DNA of 5,641 bases from Clostridiales bacterium (GTDB lineage: Bacteria; Bacillota; Clostridia; Lachnospirales; CAG-274): contig JAJQBF010000038.1 in assembly GCA_021203425.1 (NCBI GenBank), positions 1-5,641 of the forward strand. The letters are read 5' to 3'. Under the pieces are notes generated by a model. The model saw only the letters and a list, made by a program, of their open reading frames with translations, did not search any database and was not told the DNA's origin. This document shows, one piece after another, positions 1 through 4,890 of the stretch; positions within the stretch are counted from its first letter, which is position 1, and the number at the start of each line of letters is the position of its first letter. Both the position numbers and the translations under genes were made by a program.

Positions 1-107
1 TCGGACCTGTCTCTGTTAGAATCTGACGGGTTCGACCAGCGCGACCTTTGCTCCGGTCGTTTTTCAGCTTTTATCAAATTTCTGTTCAAAAATTTGTTTC
101 TGTCCAT
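1..107 (-). CDS. short open frame running off the window edge, unrecognised and doubtful
   Basis: An ATG at 107-105 on the minus strand opens a frame with no stop to the window edge (35 full codons). It begins MDRNKFLNRN and becomes rich in Arg, Ser and Asp. GGAG lies 11 nt upstream, which is rather far. No family is recognised. The position, 45 bp after the aminotransferase stop and on the same strand, would fit a further operon gene, but the possible plus-strand terminator at 42-64 lies inside it and argues against it. Confidence 0.15.
   Translation of the reverse strand, partial: MDRNKFLNRNLIKAEKRPEQRSRWSNPSDSNRDRS
42..64 (+). terminator. possible Rho-independent terminator of a plus-strand gene ending left of the window
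   Basis: On the plus strand CGACC (42-46) can pair with GGTCG (55-59) around an 8-nt loop, extended by a possible G-U pair, followed immediately by five T (60-64). The stem is short, so this is tentative. It would serve a gene convergent with the aminotransferase. One plus-strand frame ends at a TGA at 24-26 (last residues GPVSVRI), but too little is visible to call a gene. Confidence 0.35.
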
Positions 108-124
108 AAAAATCACATCTCCCG

Positions 125-142
125 TTTACGGCTTTCCGTAAA
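125..142. repeat. perfect 7-bp inverted repeat downstream of the aminotransferase
   Basis: TTTACGG (125-131) and CCGTAAA (136-142) are perfect inverted copies around a 4-base loop, starting 10 nt beyond the aminotransferase stop. A hairpin would form in RNA from either strand, but neither strand has a T run directly after it; on the minus strand the T run is on the wrong side. It may protect the 3' end of the aminotransferase mRNA or mark an atypical terminator. Confidence 0.4.
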
Positions 143-152
143 AAACCAGCTG

Positions 153-1349
153 TTATGCTTTTATGCCGTATTCGTTCTTTACAAATTTGTCGAAAGCGTC
201 AAAGCTGCGAAGTACCTTTTCTGTGTCGATACAATAAGCCATTCTGAAATATCCGGGGCAGCCGAAACTGTCGCTGGGCACGAGAATAAGATCATACTTC
301 TTTGCTTTCATACTGAAAGCCTTTGCGTCTTCTTCCAATGCCTTGGGGAATATATAAAATGTTCCGCTTGGCTTAACAACCTCAAAGCCTAAGCTTGTAA
401 GCTTGTCATATATAAGGTTCATATTTTTTTCGTAAACCGACAAATCGCTTGTCTTGTCAAGAACTCTCGAAACAGCAAGCTGAATACTTGATGCAGGGCA
501 GTTATGACCTATTCCCCTGCTTATTTGACCGAACATAACCGCAAGAACATCGCTGTCTGTACATCTGGGATTTACGGCAACATAGCCTATTCTTTCCCCG
601 GGAAGACTTAAGCTTTTTGAAAATGAATAACAGGAAAGTGTGTTGTCATAAAATTTGCTTATATATGGGCTGTCTGCTCCGTCAAACAAAATTTCTCTGT
701 AAGGCTCATCACTTATTATAAATATATCATGTCCGAATTCCTTCTGTTTAGCATACAAAATTTCAGCAAGTTTCTTGATTGTTTCCGTTGAGCAAACACT
801 TCCCGAAGGGTTATTAGGCGAATTTATAAGCACAGCCGCAACATTTGGGTTAAGGCAGGCTTCAAAATCGTCAAAGTTAATTTGGAAGTTCTTTGTGTTG
901 GGCTTAACAGCCTTTAAAATTGCTCCTGTTTTGTTTACATATTCGTTGTATTCAGGGAAATAAGGAACAAAAGTCAAAACTTCGTCGCCTGGCTTTGTTA
1001 CGGATCTTAAAGCGTGGGCAATAGCCCCTGCTGCGCCTGATGTCATAAAAATATGCTTTGTTTCATAGTCCATACCGAATCTTTTGTTAAGACTTTCCGC
1101 AACTGCGCTGCGAACGGAGGTAATACCCAAAGAAGGGCTGTAGCCGTGAACGGCAACGGGATCGCTGTTTTTTACAACATCTAAAAGAGCCTCCGTAAAT
1201 TCATTTGCACAGGGCACGCTGGGGTTTCCCAGACTGTAGTCGAATACATTTTCATATCCGATTTCCTTTCCCCTTTCAGTTGCATACTCGCTTAACTCTC
1301 TTATAATAGATTTTTCCGTAAGCATTTTTTTGTAGGTTTCGTTAATCAT
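153..1349 (-). CDS. PLP-dependent class I/II aminotransferase (aspartate aminotransferase fold type I)
   Basis: A 398-residue cytosolic fold-type I aminotransferase, expected to move an amino group between an amino acid and a 2-oxo acid using pyridoxal phosphate. Visible family motifs are SLGNP (39-43), the substrate-side HGY (68-70), SGAAGAI (104-110), SPNNPSG with cofactor-contacting Asn180 (177-183), SDEPY with Asp214 and Tyr217 (213-217), and SFSKSLSLPGERIGY with the Schiff-base Lys245 and phosphate-binding Arg253 (242-256). Arg369 in FRMAY is the likely substrate carboxylate-binding arginine. Length is normal for the family and no residue looks lost. The ATG start is supported by AAAGGA (1358-1363) 8 nt upstream. 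The gene follows the HEPN gene after 30 bp. The exact substrate cannot be read from sequence; aspartate, aromatic and methionine-type enzymes share these motifs. Proximity to a 2-hydroxyacid dehydrogenase suggests 2-oxo acid metabolism, but that is inference. Confidence 0.93.
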   Translation of the reverse strand: MINETYKKMLTEKSIIRELSEYATERGKEIGYENVFDYSLGNPSVPCANEFTEALLDVVKNSDPVAVHGYSPSLGITSVRSAVAESLNKRFGMDYETKHIFMTSGAAGAIAHALRSVTKPGDEVLTFVPYFPEYNEYVNKTGAILKAVKPNTKNFQINFDDFEACLNPNVAAVLINSPNNPSGSVCSTETIKKLAEILYAKQKEFGHDIFIISDEPYREILFDGADSPYISKFYDNTLSCYSFSKSLSLPGERIGYVAVNPRCTDSDVLAVMFGQISRGIGHNCPASSIQLAVSRVLDKTSDLSVYEKNMNLIYDKLTSLGFEVVKPSGTFYIFPKALEEDAKAFSMKAKKYDLILVPSDSFGCPGYFRMAYCIDTEKVLRSFDAFDKFVKNEYGIKA

Positions 1350-1372
1350 AGCTGTGTTCCTTTCTGTTTATA

Positions 1373-1401
1373 ATTATATTTAAATTGTTTTCCAATTTGT
1401 A
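1373..1401 (-). promoter_or_regulatory. possible weak promoter for the aminotransferase
   Basis: In the 30-bp gap before the aminotransferase the minus strand reads a perfect TATAAT (1378-1373), placed so that a start of transcription near 1366 would leave a short leader containing the AAAGGA ribosome-binding site. The matching -35 at 17 bp is TACAAA (1401-1396), only three of six consensus bases. The area is AT-rich, so a chance -10 is quite possible. The gene may simply be read through from the operon upstream. Confidence 0.3.
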
Positions 1402-1775
1402 TCAATTTCGATCTTAAGCTCCGAAAACATATTGTAATACTTTTCCTTCGTAAGCCTTATAATGCCAAGGGCTACAGATTGATTATAGGTATGTGTAACA
1501 TCGTTTCTTGAATTAAGTGCCGATACCCAAAGATCCTCATCATCTATCATCCCTGCTTTATATGCAGTTTTCAATATTGTTTTTGGAGAACCGGTTGCAC
1601 TTTCGTTATAGCCGAATTCCTTCAATACTTCTTTCATCATTTTCCAAGCCTGTTCAAAGCAAATACCAAACAAGCCAATTAAACCGGTAGTTTCAACATT
1701 TCCGTAAGGTTCTTCATATCTGTATATGTCCTTTAAATTATCTAATGCTGCACAAAAACTATCATACTTTTTCAT
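1380..1775 (-). CDS. HEPN-domain protein, HI0074-type nucleotidyltransferase substrate-binding (putative toxin of MNT-HEPN pair)
   Basis: A 131-residue all-helical protein of the HI0074 / NTase_sub_bind family, part of the HEPN superfamily. Its C-terminal half carries RNDVTHTY (90-97), an exact R-x4-H-x-Y motif with Arg90, His95 and Tyr97. In studied HepT toxins this motif forms the RNase site, and its tyrosine is the residue AMPylated by the partner MNT antitoxin. An ATG 57 nt further upstream (1832) is in frame but has no ribosome-binding site, and its extra 19 residues do not resemble the family. The start at 1775, MKKYDSF, is the usual N-terminus. It overlaps the 3' end of the MNT coding region by 14 bp, the tight coupling expected of a toxin-antitoxin pair. 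Hand-counted G+C for the MNT-HEPN stretch is about 35%, lower than the upstream dehydrogenase at about 41%. HI0074-type proteins are not all proven toxins, so activity is inferred. Confidence 0.88.
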   Translation of the reverse strand: MKKYDSFCAALDNLKDIYRYEEPYGNVETTGLIGLFGICFEQAWKMMKEVLKEFGYNESATGSPKTILKTAYKAGMIDDEDLWVSALNSRNDVTHTYNQSVALGIIRLTKEKYYNMFSELKIEIDTNWKTI

Positions 1776-3045
1776 ATAATACAACCCCGTCCTTTTTAAT
1801 CTCTTCAATGAGTTCCTTTTGACAATATCCATTTAAATCTACAATATCATATTCGAGCAGTGTAGATGTATCTTCTTCGACATCAAGCCAAAAACGGTTT
1901 CTGTCTCCACCGGAAACTGCTAAATCTATATCGCTTGTTCTTCGAAAATCTCCTCTTGCTCTCGAACCGAACAATATAACCTTGTCAACATCATATTTCT
2001 TTGCCAAAGTTCTGATTTCACCTAAAACTCTGCCACTGATACCTGTTTTTACAGCCTCTCTGTTTACAACACGAACAGGCTCAAGCCCTTCGGTAATTCT
2101 CCTTATATTTTCCCAAGCCATAGCATAGCCTCTTGTAAAGCTTGAGGCTGTAACTCCGCCGATATGAGGGCTGAACAGAATTCTGTCTTCAATTTCCTTG
2201 TTTTGAGTAAGAAGAACATTGTCACATTTAACAGGCTCGTCCTCAACAGTGTCAAGACCTGCTTTATAAATTTTTCCTCTTTCCATTGCCCTTATAAGGG
2301 CGTCACTGTCTATAAGTTCTCCTCTTGAGGTGTTTATAATATAAGATCCGTCCTGCATCTTATTAAAAAACTCATCATTTACCATATGCTTTGTCTTTTC
2401 CGTAACGGGAAGATGAATACTTATCATATTACACTTACTAAGCAGCTCATCAAGAGGAAGGTATTTTGCGTTATATTCTTTTTCCAACTCAGAGTCGGCT
2501 CCCGAGGTGTTGGTAAAATATGTTTCAGCTCCGAAAGCCGCCGCAAGCCTTGCCGTACATTTGGCAATATCACCGAAACCCAAAAGCCCTATTTTGAAAT
2601 CGGAAAGTTCATATAAATTGCCCTCTTTCATATAGTTTTCTTTTGTGATTATCTGACGTCCTTCTCTGACGTCGGTGTCTCCCTGTTTTACGTTTCTCAA
2701 AAGCCCAAGCATAAGCAGAACAGTCTGTTCCGCCACAGCCATAGCGTTCATACCCTTACAGTTGCAGACGTAAACACCTTTTCTTCCGGCAGCGTCAACA
2801 TCAAAAAAATTATAGCCTACTCCTTCCGAGTGTATCATCTTTAAATTGGGCATACCGTTTATAACACCTGCCGAAACCGTTCCCATAGCATCGGCAATTA
2901 TAAAATCGGCATCTCCGCCGGCTTTCAAAATTTCTTCGTCCGAAAGCCCCATGGGTATGTCGGCAATTTCAAAGCTGTTTGTAAATTCGTCTGTTTTTGT
3001 ATATTTTTCAACATTGCCTTTCTTGCCCATATGTAATATTTTCAA
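1762..3045 (-). CDS. D-isomer-specific 2-hydroxyacid dehydrogenase fused to a C-terminal MNT nucleotidyltransferase
   Basis: A 427-residue two-part protein. Residues 1-333 form a complete NAD(P)-dependent D-2-hydroxyacid dehydrogenase of the SerA/LdhA superfamily, which interconverts 2-oxo acids and D-2-hydroxy acids. It has a Rossmann loop LLGFGDIA (154-161; the third glycine of GxGxxG is Ala161), NTSRGELID with catalytic Arg241, DTVEDEP with Glu270, and SPHIGG with His294. Residues 334-427 are a complete MNT-type nucleotidyltransferase, with GS-x10-DxD formed by Gly360, Ser361, Asp372 and Asp374, and a probable third carboxylate at Asp400 or Asp403. The start is TTG at 3045, chosen because AGGAGG (3053-3058) lies 7 nt upstream and overlaps the hydE stop; the next ATG (codon 6) has worse spacing. 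The dehydrogenase ends at a normal tail (VVNREAVK) and the MNT begins exactly where a free one would, so this is a clean end-to-end fusion. It follows hydE by 11 bp. The substrate is unknown. Confidence 0.92.
   Translation of the reverse strand: MKILHMGKKGNVEKYTKTDEFTNSFEIADIPMGLSDEEILKAGGDADFIIADAMGTVSAGVINGMPNLKMIHSEGVGYNFFDVDAAGRKGVYVCNCKGMNAMAVAEQTVLLMLGLLRNVKQGDTDVREGRQIITKENYMKEGNLYELSDFKIGLLGFGDIAKCTARLAAAFGAETYFTNTSGADSELEKEYNAKYLPLDELLSKCNMISIHLPVTEKTKHMVNDEFFNKMQDGSYIINTSRGELIDSDALIRAMERGKIYKAGLDTVEDEPVKCDNVLLTQNKEIEDRILFSPHIGGVTASSFTRGYAMAWENIRRITEGLEPVRVVNREAVKTGISGRVLGEIRTLAKKYDVDKVILFGSRARGDFRRTSDIDLAVSGGDRNRFWLDVEEDTSTLLEYDIVDLNGYCQKELIEEIKKDGVVLYEKV
1765..2046 (-). other. MNT nucleotidyltransferase domain (putative antitoxin half) within the fused gene
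   Basis: This is the part of the fused gene encoding residues 334-427, which by itself would be a full-length (about 94-residue) minimal nucleotidyltransferase of the HI0073/MntA type. The junction codons read GTA AAA ACA GGT, so neither a stop for the dehydrogenase nor an ATG, GTG or TTG start for the MNT exists there. The first in-frame start-like codon downstream is TTG at 2007-2005 (codon 347). It is preceded by AGGTGA at 2023-2018, which could give a slightly shortened free MNT that keeps the whole active site. Confidence 0.85.
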
Positions 3046-3052
3046 TGCAATA

Positions 3053-3058
3053 CCTCCT
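3053..3058 (-). promoter_or_regulatory. AGGAGG ribosome-binding site deciding the TTG start of the dehydrogenase fusion
   Basis: The minus strand reads AGGAGG, fully complementary to the 16S anti-Shine-Dalgarno core, 7 nt before TTG at 3045-3043. It overlaps the TAG stop of hydE (3059-3057), so ribosomes finishing hydE end on the initiation site of the next gene. This is the best ribosome-binding site in the window. Confidence 0.85.
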
Positions 3059-4100
3059 ATTCATAAACAACACCGTAGTCCCCTCGGCAGTCTGTCACCT
3101 TATAGCCTATTCTTTCGATTCTGCCTCTTAAACAGGCGCTGCACTCCGCCGCCTCTTCTCCCATACAGATTTTATTGTCATAGAGAGAATATTTTTTCCT
3201 TACTCTAACAGGGGATAAATTAGGCATAAGCACATTTGCTCCGGCAAGAATTCCCTTTTCCCTTCCCATAGGGTCCATTGTACCCAAAGCCGTTGTTGCC
3301 GGAAGGAGAACCTTCGGGAAAATCAGCCTTAAAACAGAAAGCAGAACAAGGGTATCGTCAACACTTCCGGATTTAAAATCTTTAAAAGGGGTATCCTTAT
3401 GGGTTATAAAGGGACCTATTCCTATCATATGGGGCTGTAAATTTTTCATAAATTTTATGTCTTCATATATACACTCTACAGTCTGAAACGGTGAACCTAC
3501 CATAATTCCGCAGCCTGTCTGATAGCCTATTTCTTTTAAATTATATAAACATTGTTTTCTGTTTTCAAGTGACATAAAGGGAGGATGAAGCCGCCTGTAG
3601 TGATTATTATCGGCGGTTTCGTGTCTTAACAAATATCTGTCGGCGCCTGCCTCAAAAAGTCTTTGATAGCTTTCCTTTGACCTTTCCCCCAAGGAAAGAG
3701 TAACGGCACAGTCGGGGCACTCCTTCTTTATGTTCATTATGATTCTTTCTATTACATCGTCAGTGTAATATTCGTCCTCGCCGCCCTGTAAAACAAAGGT
3801 CATAAAGCCCAGCTTACGTCCTGTTTTGCAGCATTCTAAGATAACATCTTCTTCAAGTCGGTAGCGCTCCGCTTTGCTGTTGCTTTTTCTTATTCCGCAG
3901 TAAAAGCAGTCATTTTTGCAAAAGCTTGATATTTCTATAAGCCCACGAAGATAGATATTTTTTCCGAAATTTTCCGTGCCTACCTGACGGGCTTTTGCAA
4001 AAAGTTTTTCTCTTTCTTCTTCGGAAAAGGCAAAAACAGCCTTAAGCTCGTCTAAAGTCAAATCTCTGTCTTTGTAAATTCTTTCGATAATTTTATTCAT
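3057..4100 (-). CDS. hydE: [FeFe] hydrogenase H-cluster radical SAM maturase HydE
   Basis: A 347-residue radical SAM enzyme needed to build the organometallic diiron subcluster of [FeFe] hydrogenase, acting in the cytosol with HydF and HydG. The radical SAM cluster motif is CKNDCFYC (Cys61, Cys65, Cys68), followed by GIR as usual in HydE. QGGE (105-108) is the GGE-type SAM-binding motif. The C-terminal region has Cys312, Cys320 and Cys323 with C-x7-C-x2-C spacing, which matches the accessory cluster site known in Thermotoga HydE. Length and start agree with the family; methylornithine synthase PylB is the close relative to exclude, and the whole pattern favours HydE. The ATG overlaps the tcdA stop by 8 bp (ATGAATAA), and the only Shine-Dalgarno-like bases are weak, so translation is probably coupled to tcdA. 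No hydF, hydG or hydrogenase gene lies in the window; they must be elsewhere if the pathway works. HydE implies an anaerobic hydrogen metabolism. Confidence 0.93.
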   Translation of the reverse strand: MNKIIERIYKDRDLTLDELKAVFAFSEEEREKLFAKARQVGTENFGKNIYLRGLIEISSFCKNDCFYCGIRKSNSKAERYRLEEDVILECCKTGRKLGFMTFVLQGGEDEYYTDDVIERIIMNIKKECPDCAVTLSLGERSKESYQRLFEAGADRYLLRHETADNNHYRRLHPPFMSLENRKQCLYNLKEIGYQTGCGIMVGSPFQTVECIYEDIKFMKNLQPHMIGIGPFITHKDTPFKDFKSGSVDDTLVLLSVLRLIFPKVLLPATTALGTMDPMGREKGILAGANVLMPNLSPVRVRKKYSLYDNKICMGEEAAECSACLRGRIERIGYKVTDCRGDYGVVYE

Positions 4101-4811
4101 AGCCTATCAAATCCCTTATAATTTCTCCTGCCATAATAAGCCCTGCCGCCGGCGGTACAAATGAAATACTCCCGGGGATACTTCGTCTGCTGTTTTCGCC
4201 TTCCCTTGACAAATCAACAAGGGGCTTTAGGGGTTCTTCCTTTGAATAAACAACCTTAAGCTTTTTAACTCCTCTTTTTTTAGCTCTCTTCTCATAACCT
4301 TTGCCAAGGGGCAAACCGATGTTTTATAAATATCGGCGATTTCAAATCTTGAGGGGTCAAGCTTGTTTCCCGTTCCCATTGAGCTTATTATTTTTGTTCC
4401 GGCGGTCTGCGCTTTTAAAACAAGTTCTATTTTTGCCGTTACTGTGTCAACACAGTCGGCAATGTAAGAGTATTTCGTAAAATCAAAACAATCGGAGTTT
4501 TCAGGCAGAAAAAACATATTGTAAACATTCACTTCGGCGTCGGGATTAATTTTTTTAATTCTTTCAGCCATAACTTCTGTTTTAAGCCTGCCTGTTGTTT
4601 CCGAATCCGCAATGATCTGTCTGTTTATATTTGTTATATCAATTCTGTCGTTGTCGATAAGGTCAAACCGTCCGATGCCGCTTCTTGCCAGTGTTTCGGC
4701 AGCATAGCCGCCTACACCGCCTATTCCGAAAACAGCGACATAAGAGTTTTTAAGCCGTTCCAAAGCTTTCTTACCCGTTAAAATTTCAGTTCTTAAAAAT
4801 CTGTCGTCCAT
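4093..4811 (-). CDS. tcdA: tRNA threonylcarbamoyladenosine dehydratase (TcdA/CsdL, ThiF-like E1 fold), interrupted by a -1 frameshift
   Basis: An E1-like, ATP-dependent enzyme that cyclises t6A at position 37 of ANN-decoding tRNAs to ct6A. The first frame (4811 to its stop at 4227) gives 194 residues: a nucleotide-binding GIGGVGG (29-35), DNDRIDITNINRQ (53-65), DCVDTVTAK (119-127), SMGTGNKLDPSRFEIADIYKT (144-164) and CPLAKVMRREL (167-177), typical of TcdA. After Lys179 the reading leaves the family. The remaining C-terminal part (RGVKKLKVVYSKEEP and GSISFVPPAAGLIMAGEII) continues in the -1 frame to the stop at 4093. Adding one base restores a normal 239-residue protein. The change lies in a run of seven A (4281-4275, minus strand) where eight would be in frame. 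ATG at 4811 has GGAG 10 nt upstream and a consensus promoter ahead. It overlaps hydE by 8 bp. It may be a pseudogene, an assembly error or a slipping gene; identity is sure, integrity is not. Confidence 0.87.
4275..4281 (-). other. A7 tract at the tcdA frameshift (possible slippery heptamer)
   Basis: In the frame entering from upstream the codons are CTA AAA AAA GAG. The seven A therefore fit the X-XXY-YYZ slippery pattern A-AAA-AAA, and a -1 slip here gives AGA GGA GTT (Arg-Gly-Val), which is exactly the conserved continuation. Purine-rich GAGAAGAGAG-like bases that could act as a Shine-Dalgarno-type stimulator lie a few nucleotides upstream. No clear stimulatory stem-loop was found downstream. 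Confidence 0.5.
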
Positions 4812-4821
4812 AGAAATATAT

Positions 4822-4825
4822 CTCC
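4822..4825 (-). promoter_or_regulatory. ribosome-binding site of tcdA
   Basis: GGAG on the minus strand lies 10 nt before the ATG at 4811, a little far but usable. With transcription starting near 4834 the leader would be only about 23 nt, so there is no room for a riboswitch or leader peptide. Confidence 0.6.
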
Positions 4826-4840
4826 GTGTTTATACATATA

Positions 4841-4868
4841 ATTATACAACTTTTTTATAATGTGTCAA
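4841..4868 (-). promoter_or_regulatory. perfect-consensus sigma-A promoter for the tcdA-hydE-dehydrogenase operon
   Basis: The minus strand carries TTGACA (4868-4863) and TATAAT (4846-4841), both perfect hexamers, 16 bp apart, in the gap between ecfT and tcdA. The spacing is 1 bp below the 17-bp optimum. Transcription should begin near 4834 and run through tcdA, hydE, the dehydrogenase-MNT fusion and the HEPN gene. No operator-like palindrome was seen around it, so expression is probably constitutive and strong. Confidence 0.8.
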
Positions 4869-4890
4869 TTGAAAATAAGGCGGGAAAAGT

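Noticed and set aside
48..392. Plus-strand open frame of 114 codons
   Set aside because: Most of it is antisense to the 3' end of the aminotransferase, its product resembles no family, and it has no ribosome-binding site.
775..963. Plus-strand open frame of 62 codons
   Set aside because: Lies fully antisense inside the well-supported aminotransferase; shadow frame.
1380..1832. Longer HEPN protein starting at ATG 1832 (150 residues)
   Set aside because: No ribosome-binding site precedes that ATG, the extra 19 residues are only the MNT 3' end read in another frame, and the family N-terminus begins at the ATG at 1775.
2386..2616. Plus-strand open frame of 76 codons
   Set aside because: Antisense inside the conserved dehydrogenase domain, no recognisable product.
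2846..3208. Plus-strand open frame of 120 codons spanning the hydE/dehydrogenase border
   Set aside because: Antisense to two conserved genes; low-complexity Ser/Pro-rich product expected of a shadow frame.
4093..4314. Independent small gene from the second tcdA frame, starting at TTG 4314
   Set aside because: Its first residues are out-of-frame tcdA sequence; only the part after the A7 tract matches TcdA, so it is the displaced C-terminus and not a gene.
4812..4890. Terminator after ecfT
   Set aside because: GGGG and CCC blocks around the stop could pair over only 3-4 bases with a poor loop and no T run following; not convincing.
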